A stretch of 22,242 nt of DNA, taken from contig JBBRMT010000048.1 in NCBI GenBank assembly GCA_038230695.1, positions 1-22,242 of the forward strand, given 5' to 3'. The stretch is from QHBQ01 sp038230695 (lineage in GTDB: Bacteria > Chloroflexota > Chloroflexia > QHBQ01). A program made the position numbers and the translations under genes. The notes beneath the pieces were generated by a model. The model saw only the letters and a list, made by a program, of their open reading frames with translations, was not told the DNA's origin and ran no database searches. Positions 8,120 to 14,928 of this stretch are shown piece by piece; the first letter of the stretch is position 1; each line of letters opens with the position of its first letter.

Positions 8120-8536
8120 TTATGCTGACAATCTAACGCTAGCTGGCGCTTCTGATTTCGCAGGGAGGCTACGTAGCGTGGAGTTTACCGCTTCGAGCAG
8201 TTCGCCATCTTTAAAAGGTTTCTGCACGAAGATGATGTGCCGCTTTTCGTAATAGCTGGTTTCCTGCGGGTCCGGATCGAGGTCAGTGCAAATGATTAGC
8301 GGCAGGTGCATCATGAAGCGGTCCAGTCTCATCCTCTGCACGGTCTGCCAGATGGTAATGTCCTCATCCGGGGTGCGGTCAACTACGACCAGGATGGCCT
8401 GGACGCGGTGGGCTGCTTCAGGTTTGTACGCGGCATGGGTTAGGGTGCTGATGATGTAGCCTGCGGCGGAGAGTATCTCGTCTATTTGCTGGAGTAGGGA
8501 GGGGTCATCGCCGATAACGAGGATGTGCGTTGCCAT
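8120..8536 (-). CDS. Divergent stand-alone receiver protein 4
   Basis: This 138-residue receiver-like protein is the most diverged of the four. Phospho-acceptor Asp53 (VVVD), Thr84 (IICTD) and Lys106-Pro107 (VQKPF) are kept. The N-terminal acidic pair reads Gly9-Asp10-Asp11 instead of Asp9-Asp10, so one magnesium-binding acid may be displaced. Most residues between 55 and 80 differ from the others. The sequence before the ATG is GGATAAGAACA, a weak ribosome site, and recurs inverted about 115 bp upstream. It may be a degenerate or specialised receiver. Confidence 0.8.
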   Translation of the reverse strand: MATHILVIGDDPSLLQQIDEILSAAGYIISTLTHAAYKPEAAHRVQAILVVVDRTPDEDITIWQTVQRMRLDRFMMHLPLIICTDLDPDPQETSYYEKRHIIFVQKPFKDGELLEAVNSTLRSLPAKSEAPASVRLSA

Positions 8537-8686
8537 TGTTCTTATCCTATCCTATGATCTTAGGCTGGGTGAACAGACTAGCGGTTACGCAGGAACTGGA
8601 CGGGCAGATACGCCGTAGCGCATCTTGCCCAAACAGCATTGCATCTCACCCTAAGCTCTCCCAAAGGGGATAGGATAAGAAACAAT
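8535..8686. repeat. Imperfect inverted repeat upstream of receiver 4
   Basis: ATTGTTCTTATCCTATCC (8535-8552) recurs inverted at 8668-8686 with one extra base. A second, looser pair (CTTAGGCTGGGTG and CACCCTAAG) lies inside it. The outer arm covers the ribosome-site region of receiver 4, so the inverted copy may be the trace of another receiver gene promoter region. Confidence 0.45.
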
Positions 8687-9261
8687 CACTGAAGTCTCAA
8701 GTAACAAGGAGATCATACCACAGTTTATCGAAAATAGCAAATATTGGTAATATTAGCAGCTCTCGTTGACATAACTGATCCACAGCAGCGCGTCCCGAAC
8801 GAAGCAGCAATATAGCATATATATAGGATATTTCGATGCTAATTGTGATGACGAGGGGATAGGCTCAATCTGTTGATTGGTTAATTTTGTAGAGGGTGGT
8901 CAAACTTGTGCATCTTAAAAAAACACGGGTACCCACCTTCAAGCCCATCATTAACCGCCTTCGTACTTACTTTTCGCACGCGCTTCGCTCCCGCCCTACT
9001 CTCTACACGTACCTATTCGCGTTCACCTTCGCTCTCCCCCGTAGCCTCTCCCTTCCTATGAGCGCTGCTACTCACCAGGCTATTTGCAAGTAGCGAACCC
9101 TCGCAGTCGAAAAGCGAGGCTAGCCGCTTGCCGCAGGCCATTCACCCCAGGCTTGCTCATTGCCGCTCAATCAACAATGCGGCGGCTGAGAACATGGTTA
9201 CAATCCCGGTGGAAGCGCATCTGCTTACCCGCCAGCTTTCGCAAATGGCGAACAGCAGACT
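8687..9261. other. No gene recognised
   Basis: This stretch starts AT-rich (8700-8890) and then becomes strongly pyrimidine-rich on the plus strand (8930-9060). A small hairpin, CCTCGC with GCGAGG, spans 9099-9119. A 65-codon frame at 8896-9093 has no family resemblance. Around 9190-9261 there may be the decayed 5' end of the following HEAT-like gene. Confidence 0.3.
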
Positions 9262-9541
9262 TTGTTCATTCGGGCTAATGCCGCCGTTACGCGCCGCCCC
9301 ACGCTAAGAGAGGATGACAACATCCTGATCACAATGCTCGACCAACTAGCAAGCGATAAGTCGCCCAAAGTTCGCATCGCCATAATGCAGGCGCCTGGCG
9401 CAGTAGCAGGCGACCAAGGCAATGCCAGGGATGCGCTTCATCGCGCCAAGCAGGATTACGCTAAAGTTCACGTGCGTACTTCTGCTGCAGCTGCGCTGGC
9501 CGAGGTCGGCGTATATCGCTCCGAGGCCGAGCAGACGCTGT
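9262..9541 (+). pseudogene. HEAT-like protein gene, 5' part, interrupted by IS200/IS605
   Basis: From a TTG at 9262 the frame encodes helix pairs typical of HEAT repeats: LITMLDQLASDKSPKVRIAI followed by ALGAV-like and AAAALAEVGVYRS segments. These are scaffold repeats that bind proteins. No Shine-Dalgarno sequence is seen and the frame is open back to a stop at 9187-9189, so the true N-terminus is probably lost. The mobile element begins at 9542. Joining base 9541 to 11271 continues the same frame for 42 more codons. Confidence 0.55.
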
Positions 9542-9700
9542 GTGAACTACCCACCCCTGAAGGGGTGAGCATCGCATCTAAGCAGAACTTAGACGCAAGC
9601 TGGTTCCCAGCTTACAAATATTCAGTGCGGCATTGTGGTCACGGTCGAGTTCAACCCCACACTCGCAGGAGTGCCAGCGTTCATCCAATGCTTTCTTGAC
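9542..9700 (-). ncRNA. Predicted omega RNA (reRNA) of TnpB
   Basis: By analogy with ISDra2, the 3' end of tnpB plus the right end is transcribed as the scaffold RNA of TnpB. Its 3' extension, read from the flanking host DNA (minus strand from 9541 downward), is the guide. The terminal hairpin at 9552-9567 fits this scheme. The 5' limit given is only approximate. Confidence 0.4.
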
Positions 9701-10765
9701 CACAACACCGCAACCTGAACAGGCTTGGCTGGTATAGCGGGGATTAACCTTGCGTAGCAGCTTACCGGCACTCTCAGCCTTGTAAGCTAGCATCTGAAGG
9801 AAGTATCCCCAACCAGCATCGGATATGGACTTGTTTAGTCCACTCTTTGCCGAGGCATGATTATGAGCGTAGACAGTCGCACCCTGAATAGCGGTCGCCG
9901 CCTCATCCACAACGGGTTTGGCCCGCTTGCTCATATTGGCAATCTGCAAATCTTCAACATAGATAGCATCGAACGTATCTACCAATCGGCGCGACAATTT
10001 GTGTTGGAAGTCGCGCCGCTGGTTGGCAACCTTGCGATGCCAGGCAGCCACTTGCCGCTTCACCTTGCTCCGGTGGTTGCTGCCACGAACACAGCGGGCC
10101 AGGGCTTGCTGTTTGGCCGCCAGCTTATCAGCCGACAATCTATACCAGCGGGGATTGGCAATCTGCTCACCGTTGCTGAGCGTGGCGAACTTCTCCAATC
10201 CAACGTCAATGCCAACCTCGGTAACAATGGCAACAGGGGCAACCTCTTGTTCAATCTCACAGCTAAACATAACGTACCAATGTGCGCCCTCGCGCTTGAT
10301 GGTGACAGTTTTAATCCTGCCCTCAATCGGGCGATGCAGTTTGATGCGAACACTGCCAATCTTGCTGAGATGCAAGGTATTACCTGTCAGCTTCCAGCCC
10401 GCAATATCGGGATAGGTGAAACTGTTGTAGCGACTTCGCCCCTTGTAGCGGGGGAAGCCAGCCTTTTCACCCCGCTTAAAGCGCCCAAAGAAGGCTTGAT
10501 GGGTCTTGTCGGAGCGACGCAGCACATCTTGCAACACATGGCTGCCAATCTCCTTGTACTCAGGAGCGATCTCTTTAATCGCGGGAAGTTGGTTAGCCTG
10601 GGCTTCGTAGCTGATAGATTTATGGCACATCCGCCACGCCTCGCGCCGTTCGGTAAGGGAAGCGTTATATACCTCGCGGCACTTCCACAGCACCCAGTCA
10701 AGTTTGGTAGCTACTTGCTTGTTGGGGTCAAGAATGCGATATTTGAATGTCTTGCGGATAAGCAT
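9578..10765 (-). CDS. tnpB: TnpB, RNA-guided endonuclease of IS200/IS605
   Basis: This 395-residue protein has the full TnpB layout: an N-terminal wedge/REC region with GFPRYKGR, then a split RuvC nuclease with Asp187 (GIDVGLEKF), Glu271 (YVEDLQI) and Asp374/Asp376 (LDRDHNAALNI). A zinc-binding insert sits before the last motif (Cys349, Cys352, Cys367, Cys369). All catalytic positions are present, so it is probably functional. TnpB uses a guide RNA from the element end to cut DNA next to the target motif and so helps retain the element. Its ATG directly abuts the tnpA stop (TAGATG), which suggests translational coupling. Confidence 0.95.
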   Translation of the reverse strand: MLIRKTFKYRILDPNKQVATKLDWVLWKCREVYNASLTERREAWRMCHKSISYEAQANQLPAIKEIAPEYKEIGSHVLQDVLRRSDKTHQAFFGRFKRGEKAGFPRYKGRSRYNSFTYPDIAGWKLTGNTLHLSKIGSVRIKLHRPIEGRIKTVTIKREGAHWYVMFSCEIEQEVAPVAIVTEVGIDVGLEKFATLSNGEQIANPRWYRLSADKLAAKQQALARCVRGSNHRSKVKRQVAAWHRKVANQRRDFQHKLSRRLVDTFDAIYVEDLQIANMSKRAKPVVDEAATAIQGATVYAHNHASAKSGLNKSISDAGWGYFLQMLAYKAESAGKLLRKVNPRYTSQACSGCGVVVKKALDERWHSCECGVELDRDHNAALNICKLGTSLRLSSA

Positions 10766-11170
10766 CTAATCTTGTCCTTGCCCCAGTTCGATGTACTTGC
10801 GAACGGTATCTTCGCTCATATCGCCAACACTGCCAACGTAGAAACTCCTACTCCAAAGGTGGCCTCCCCAAAACTCTTGCTTCTTAAACTCAGGAAACTG
10901 CTTGAACACCTGGCGGGCGGTGATGCCCTTCAGCGTGTTGGCAATGAGCGATGGTGCAATCGCGGGCGGCGCACTAACGAACAGATGCACATGGTCCGGC
11001 TGCACGTTCAACGAACCCACTTCCCAACCGTTTTCAGCGCAGAGGCGGCGCATCTCGCTGTCAATGAGAGTACGTACCTCATCGGTCAGCACTGCTTTGC
11101 GATACTTGGGACACCATACGAAATGATAGCCCAGTTTGTACGTAACGTGTTTTGTCTTTCGTGCTTGCAT
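10766..11170 (-). CDS. tnpA: TnpA, Y1 HUH single-strand transposase
   Basis: This 134-residue protein has the HUH motif His60-Val61-His62 (PDHVHLF) and catalytic Tyr126 (RKYIELGQ), the normal length and order for IS200/IS605 Y1 transposases. It nicks and joins single-stranded element ends through a phosphotyrosine link. It is upstream of, and touching, tnpB. The ATG has no Shine-Dalgarno sequence but sits 6 nt past a good -10 box, so the message may be leaderless. A longer plus-strand frame across both genes is a shadow. Confidence 0.95.
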   Translation of the reverse strand: MQARKTKHVTYKLGYHFVWCPKYRKAVLTDEVRTLIDSEMRRLCAENGWEVGSLNVQPDHVHLFVSAPPAIAPSLIANTLKGITARQVFKQFPEFKKQEFWGGHLWSRSFYVGSVGDMSEDTVRKYIELGQGQD

Positions 11171-11176
11171 GGTTAC

Positions 11177-11205
11177 AGTATACCATATACGGTATGCCTT
11201 GTCAA
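11177..11205 (-). promoter_or_regulatory. tnpA promoter, probably giving a leaderless mRNA
   Basis: On the minus strand TTGACA (11205-11200), a 17-bp spacer and TATACT (11182-11177) form a near-consensus sigma-70 promoter. Only six bases separate the -10 box from the tnpA ATG, so transcription should start at or next to it. An inverted repeat ATACC/GGTAT in the spacer could be an operator. Confidence 0.65.
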
Positions 11206-11270
11206 GCTCTATTCACCTACTGGCACGCCTAACCCCCACCTGAAGTTGGGGGTATGCGGCGGCAGTTTTC

Positions 11271-11398
11271 ATCAAGTTGCCACCGGCAAGCAGCCATGGT
11301 CGGTGCTGGGTAATGCCGAGGACAAAGCATTCAAGCTGCTCTACACGCTGGTGGTTGGCGACGATGGGAACGAAACCAGCGACGAAGCGCAAACTTGA
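11271..11398 (+). pseudogene. HEAT-like protein gene, 3' part
   Basis: This continues the frame broken at 9541. Base 9541 plus 11271-11272 make a TAT codon, followed by QVATGKQPWSVLGNAEDKAF, then KLLYTLVVGDDGNE and a TGA at 11396-11398. It is downstream of the element left end, where TTGAT is kept on the opposite strand. The rejoined protein would have about 135 residues from the TTG. It ends 20 bp before the convergent rep gene. Confidence 0.55.
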
Positions 11399-11418
11399 GC
11401 AGTAGCCGTGCTGCACCC

Positions 11419-12852
11419 TCACCAACCTGACTGAAACTCCACCTGCACAGCGCGGCCCATCATCGTGCCGAGTAGAGTGGCGATGCGTTCGGCGTAAAGG
11501 CCAGCGTTTGCCACTCCCCCCACTGGCGGCGACGAAAGTATCAGCCGATCAGCATCCACCTCGACAAGCCGCATATGCTGTAGCCACAGCTTCGCGCTGC
11601 CGCTCACATCAAGCAGCAGTTCCTCCTTTGTGGCGTGCCAGATCGCCTGCTGCGTGGCGCTGGGTGGCGGGAGGGTATTCACCGCGGTCTGCTCCACGGC
11701 TGACTGCTGCCCTGAGAATGCCTCTGTCGGCCCCCAGGATTGCATGGGCTGCGATATAGTGGCTTCGTTAGGTTGTAGTTGTTGAGGCAAAGGTGAGGAA
11801 GGCAATGGGGGGGACTGCTCATCCGTGCCATTGGCGGTGTCCGCTGGTTGTTCGATAATAACTGCGTCGCGCTGGAAGAGATGGGCATACTTGCCGGTGG
11901 TATATTTTGCCACGTCCAGTCCCTCGCGCAGCGATGGCGCTTCCCCACTGCGGATGCGGGCTAGCGCCCAGCCAGCCCGATCACGAACCCCCGGCTTTGT
12001 GGACCGTTCCACCCAACCATCCACCACCGCTGCGGGGTATTCCCTGGCGATGGCGGCCGCTACGTCTCGTTCCACCCCGATGTTACGTAGACCAGCAGCA
12101 GCTCGCTCATGTTCAGTATCGAGAGGATCGGCTACCGTTGGGGGTTGTACTCTGGCTGCGGCACTCCTAGTGTGGGGGCAAATAACATCCCCCTTCGTGC
12201 CAGCAGCACTCCGCCTGTTTGTTTGTTTCTTTGTTTCTTTAGATTCTTTTGTTGTATTAAGGGTGCAGCCATCTTCACCCGTAGCTGCGTCCATCGCCAC
12301 CCGTGCAACTTCGTCTACGGGTGTTGCCCGCTGCACCCAGTCTTCATCAGGGGAAGGGGCGAGTGACTTGCGCGGTTGCATCGCGTGCAGGACATAGCTA
12401 TTGCGGTCGTTCAGCCAGCCTTTGCGATGCTCCTCCTTGCCAATCAGTCCCAACTCCTCAAACTGGCTGATATAATGCTGCACGGTACGTACCGTGCAAT
12501 GGACCATGCGGGCGATTTCGGCGTTGTATGCTCTCGGATCAGGGCGGTTGCCTTGCTGCGATGCGAGGCGGCAGAGGGCAACATAGATGCAGGTAGCGGT
12601 GCGTAGGCTCTCGGCCACGAAGTGCTTTTCAAGCACCTCGAATGCCGCCATCTCCATCCAACAGAAGTTGCCCGCCTTGATGTTACGGGCAGTTCTTCGG
12701 TTGGCGAACAGACCGCCTGGGGAAGTATCGGTCATTGCTCGATCAGGTAGAGGGGCAGTCCGCGATGTGATATGTGCATCGGGTGGCTGCGGATAGAGGT
12801 TGGTTGGCCGACCATTCTCACCTGGTCGTGCCGTATGGGTATAGGTATTCAT
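11419..12852 (-). CDS. Plasmid replication initiator-like protein
   Basis: With the ATG at 12850-12852 the product has 477 residues; a GTG 39 bp upstream is less likely. After an unstructured N-terminus comes a winged helix-turn-helix (about 62-155: WMEMAAFEVLEKHF, then AEIARMVHCTVRTVQHYISQ and FEELGLIGKEEHRKGWLND), similar to Rep-type wHTH domains. The middle is long, polar and Pro/Gln-rich, and includes an EREVAAAIAREYP-like helical segment. The last 75 residues (LWLQHMRLVEVDADRLILSS, then YAERIATLLGTMMGRAVQVEF) resemble the DnaA N-terminal domain, which recruits helicase. Proximity to parAB and to a candidate antisense RNA supports a role in replication. AAAGGG lies about 10 nt before the ATG. 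Confidence 0.7.
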   Translation of the reverse strand: MNTYTHTARPGENGRPTNLYPQPPDAHITSRTAPLPDRAMTDTSPGGLFANRRTARNIKAGNFCWMEMAAFEVLEKHFVAESLRTATCIYVALCRLASQQGNRPDPRAYNAEIARMVHCTVRTVQHYISQFEELGLIGKEEHRKGWLNDRNSYVLHAMQPRKSLAPSPDEDWVQRATPVDEVARVAMDAATGEDGCTLNTTKESKETKKQTNRRSAAGTKGDVICPHTRSAAARVQPPTVADPLDTEHERAAAGLRNIGVERDVAAAIAREYPAAVVDGWVERSTKPGVRDRAGWALARIRSGEAPSLREGLDVAKYTTGKYAHLFQRDAVIIEQPADTANGTDEQSPPLPSSPLPQQLQPNEATISQPMQSWGPTEAFSGQQSAVEQTAVNTLPPPSATQQAIWHATKEELLLDVSGSAKLWLQHMRLVEVDADRLILSSPPVGGVANAGLYAERIATLLGTMMGRAVQVEFQSGW

Positions 12853-12872
12853 GGAAATAGGCCCTTTCCATG
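12850..12872. promoter_or_regulatory. Inverted repeat over the rep start codon
   Basis: Perfect 8-bp arms CATGGAAA (12850-12857) and TTTCCATG (12865-12872) are 7 bp apart. They cover the rep ATG and its ribosome-site region. The site could be an operator for self-repression or an RNA hairpin that hides the start. Confidence 0.5.
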
Positions 12873-12902
12873 CCCGATTTTGGGCAATCACCCACTACAC
12901 CC

Positions 12903-12931
12903 TTGACAGCAAGGATCAACCGTGATATAAT
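12903..12931 (+). promoter_or_regulatory. Consensus sigma-70 promoter for the small RNA
   Basis: TTGACA (12903-12908), a 17-bp spacer and TATAAT (12926-12931) match the sigma-70 consensus at all twelve positions, with an extended TGA before the -10. It fires away from rep. No protein gene lies downstream on this strand. Confidence 0.85.
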
Positions 12932-12937
12932 GCCCTC

Positions 12938-13041
12938 AAGAAAGAGCAAAACAACAGTTGGTCACTCGCCGCGAGGCAGTGGCTGGTAACTTAGGACGGA
13001 TGCCCACTGGCAAAGCTTGGCCGCGCTGACAGTGGGTTTTT
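12938..13041 (+). ncRNA. Candidate counter-transcribed RNA upstream of rep
   Basis: The promoter predicts a start near 12938 and the terminator an end near 13041, about 104 nt. The RNA has a hairpin (12961-12983) with stem GUCACU/AGUGGC, an inner GCC/GGC stem and a GCGA loop of the GNRA type, then a linker and the terminator hairpin. No open frame with a ribosome site is seen. It is antisense to the leader of rep if rep is transcribed from the weak promoter at 13223-13251. Such RNAs set plasmid copy number by blocking Rep synthesis; this role is inferred. Confidence 0.6.
13003..13041 (+). terminator. Rho-independent terminator of the small RNA
   Basis: The CCCACTG (13003-13009) and CAGTGGG (13030-13036) stem is followed immediately by TTTTT (13037-13041). 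The 20-nt loop can hold a short inner stem. Confidence 0.75.
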
Positions 13042-13222
13042 CGTTAGCCGGTTTTATCCCCCGGTAGGGTGTGGAGACGAGGAATTAGTTACTCTCCTGG
13101 TTGTTGGATCCTCCTTGATCAACCGCTTCGTTTGTGATATGAGATGGCTTCAGGTTAATGCAGCAACATAATAGCTGCTTGATGATATAATCAACCTGCT
13201 GATGCCATAATGCTCACCACCA

Positions 13223-13251
13223 ATAATAACGGGACTCGCCGAAGATTACAA
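13223..13251 (-). promoter_or_regulatory. Possible rep promoter
   Basis: On the minus strand TTGTAA (13251-13246), 17 bp, TATTAT (13228-13223). It would give a leader of about 360 nt for rep that covers the small RNA region. It is weak by sequence alone. On the plus strand a lone TGATATAAT (13183-13191) is a further possible -10 box without a good -35. Confidence 0.35.
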
Positions 13252-13261
13252 TAGTTTATCC

Positions 13262-13388
13262 CCTTCTTGGCCTTCGTTTTACCCTCAACTTTCCCTTCGT
13301 TTGGCCTTCATTCCCGTCACTACGATGAAGGTGACGAATCAGTGAGATTCGTCACCTTCATTCGCTTCAATTTCCCTTCTTTCCCTTC
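13262..13388. repeat. CCTTC repeat array, iteron-like
   Basis: CCTTC starts at 13262, 13271, 13294, 13305, 13355, 13375 and 13384, with a degenerate copy (CCTCA) at 13283. Several extend to CCTTCGTTT or CCTTCATTC. Spacing in the first group is 9-12 bp, near one helical turn, so a protein could contact one face of the DNA. Its place behind rep and the antisense RNA fits an origin or regulatory site. The match length is short. Confidence 0.4.
13325..13361. repeat. Perfect 16-bp hairpin
   Basis: ATGAAGGTGACGAATC (13325-13340) and its complement (13346-13361) enclose the 5-nt loop AGTGA. CGA/TCG extends it beyond a single-base bulge. It lies just past the stop of the downstream AlbA-type gene without a U tract, so it may be a terminator aid, an origin structure or an operator. 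Confidence 0.65.
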
Positions 13389-14916
13389 ATCTCCGTCCTG
13401 ATGGCCCACCGTCAACCAACTGAGGTCGCAAGACGTAGAAGGTGCGCTTAGAGCCGCCTCGTCGCTCAATTAGCCCAATCTTCATTAGCTGATTGATGTC
13501 CCTGAGCGCCTGGGGTTCGGATATCGAATAGCGGGTAGTGAACTCCCTGGTGGTGATGCTGCCTGCCCCGGCATGGGTTAGGGTGCGGAGGAGGTCAATC
13601 TGTCGCTCATTCAATTCGCGCCACGCCTCCGGTATCATCTCCGGATCATCACCGTCGCCAATAGGGAAGACTGCCGAACCTGGCTGACTCGCTCCCCCTC
13701 TGCCATACAGAGTGACGCGAAACCAACCCTCAGAGTTTTGCAGCACCGGCTCTGGTAGTCCCGCCACTCTCATCGCCTCGCGCATCCGGCGGATGCCCGT
13801 CCCCCAACTCTCCGCCACCCTGAGCCAGAGTAGCAGCGCACCCAACGCCCGGTTGCGTGGCTCATGGGTGCCGTCCAGATCGTCAATTGAGAGGGTGGGC
13901 AGTAGTCCGCCTGGGCTGATGATCTCAAGACGGTTGTCGAAGATGTTGATGTTAGTCTTGGCGGTGCGTGTGTAGTCACGGTGGAGTAGCGCGTTGACGA
14001 TTGCTTCTCGCACTGCAATGGTAGGATACTCCGGCACATCCTCTCGCTCCAGACCGCCGATGCGAGCGGCCAATGCGGTATTACGCCTGACAAACCCCTG
14101 CGCCTGGCGGAGCTGCTGTGGCAGGTTGCCTGCTATCTCCACCCGATCGAGGAACTCGTCCGCCCCCATCCCGCGAAAGCGAGCGCACTGTACTGTCGCC
14201 TCTGGCAGCGCCGCCTGGGGGCTACGACCGACCGCGAGTAGCCCTGCGACAGTCGGTCGCAGATTGCCACCCTCCTCGCGTAGCACCCCCATCGAGAGGA
14301 GCAACTCGGTTGCCTGGGAGGAGGGATAGACCGGAGCCTCAGCGCCCGCATCCTCGCCAAGCGGGCCGCCCAACAGGGTTCGCCCGCTGAGGAGCTGCAT
14401 CACTTCAGCGGCATCCAGATCGCGGGCGGAGAGTTCGACGACCACTCGCTGGTCGAAGCCCTTACCCCGCCGCTTGAGCCGGATCTCGGCCAGCTCCCCG
14501 TCGTTCAGCGCAACGTTGGTCGTCCCCTGGCGACGTTGAAAGTTCCCTTGATACGAATAAACCGCCTCATCCTCTGCGGCCACCTCGACTACCATCGTCA
14601 CCCGCCCTTCAACTGTCACGGGGTAGAACTTGACCTTTTCAGAGAGGTCGGGGCGGGTGGCGCGAGCAGCACGGGTTAGTATAACCGCAGTCTGGGTTGG
14701 ATCGGAAGCGCCTGGAATTGCGCCATCGTGACTTACCCCAACCACGATGACCCCACCCCTCGAATTAGCCATTGCCGCCATCGTGCGTGATAGCCACTCC
14801 ATGTCGGCCTCATCGCGGAAAGCGACCGTCTCGCCTTCGCCCAGCCGTGCATAGCGCACGATGTCGGCGGGAGCTAGCTGGCTGCTGGCACTCGTCTCTA
14901 GCATATTCTTTACCAT
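13387..14916 (-). CDS. AlbA_2/GHKL ATPase-like/wHTH protein, paralogue A
   Basis: This 509-residue protein has three parts: a Schlafen AlbA_2-type domain (about 28-140; MAAMANSRGGVIVVGVSHDG), a RecG-related ATP-binding domain of the HATPase_c_4 type (about 295-385; REAIVNALLHRDY, NRLEIISPGG, ESWGTGIRRM), and a C-terminal winged helix (about 430-500; ITTREFTTRYSISEPQALRD). Proteins of this type are often annotated as transcriptional regulators or RecG-like helicases, but no helicase motif is seen. The usual EFK of the AlbA_2 domain reads AFR here. It is the third gene of the par operon, 12 bp after parB, with GAGGA directly before the ATG. Paralogue B lies at 17231-18700. Confidence 0.85.
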   Translation of the reverse strand: MVKNMLETSASSQLAPADIVRYARLGEGETVAFRDEADMEWLSRTMAAMANSRGGVIVVGVSHDGAIPGASDPTQTAVILTRAARATRPDLSEKVKFYPVTVEGRVTMVVEVAAEDEAVYSYQGNFQRRQGTTNVALNDGELAEIRLKRRGKGFDQRVVVELSARDLDAAEVMQLLSGRTLLGGPLGEDAGAEAPVYPSSQATELLLSMGVLREEGGNLRPTVAGLLAVGRSPQAALPEATVQCARFRGMGADEFLDRVEIAGNLPQQLRQAQGFVRRNTALAARIGGLEREDVPEYPTIAVREAIVNALLHRDYTRTAKTNINIFDNRLEIISPGGLLPTLSIDDLDGTHEPRNRALGALLLWLRVAESWGTGIRRMREAMRVAGLPEPVLQNSEGWFRVTLYGRGGASQPGSAVFPIGDGDDPEMIPEAWRELNERQIDLLRTLTHAGAGSITTREFTTRYSISEPQALRDINQLMKIGLIERRGGSKRTFYVLRPQLVDGGPSGRR

Positions 14917-14928
14917 TCCTCAAGCTAA

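Larger units (their letters stand above)
9542..11270 (-). mobile_element. Complete IS200/IS605-family element, ISDra2-like
   Basis: The 1729-bp element contains tnpA and tnpB in the same direction. Left end (high coordinates): on the minus strand TTGAT (11275-11271) is followed about 17 nt later by a hairpin (11232-11253, arms ACCCCCA/TGGGGGT). Right end: a hairpin with arms CACCCC/GGGGTG and loop TGAA (9552-9567) is followed by TTCAC (9546-9542, minus strand). From memory, TTGAT is the ISDra2 target and TTCAC its right cleavage site; these were not checked. Elements of this type move as single strands, inserting 3' of the target without target duplication. In-frame restoration of the host gene on removal supports the boundaries. 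Confidence 0.85.

Noticed and set aside
8896..9093. 65-codon plus-strand frame
   Set aside because: Pyrimidine-driven composition, no ribosome site and no family resemblance.
9857..11261. Long plus-strand open frame (most of 513 codons)
   Set aside because: It lies antisense to tnpB and tnpA, whose catalytic residues are intact. Only its last part (11271-11398) is kept, as the 3' end of the interrupted host gene.
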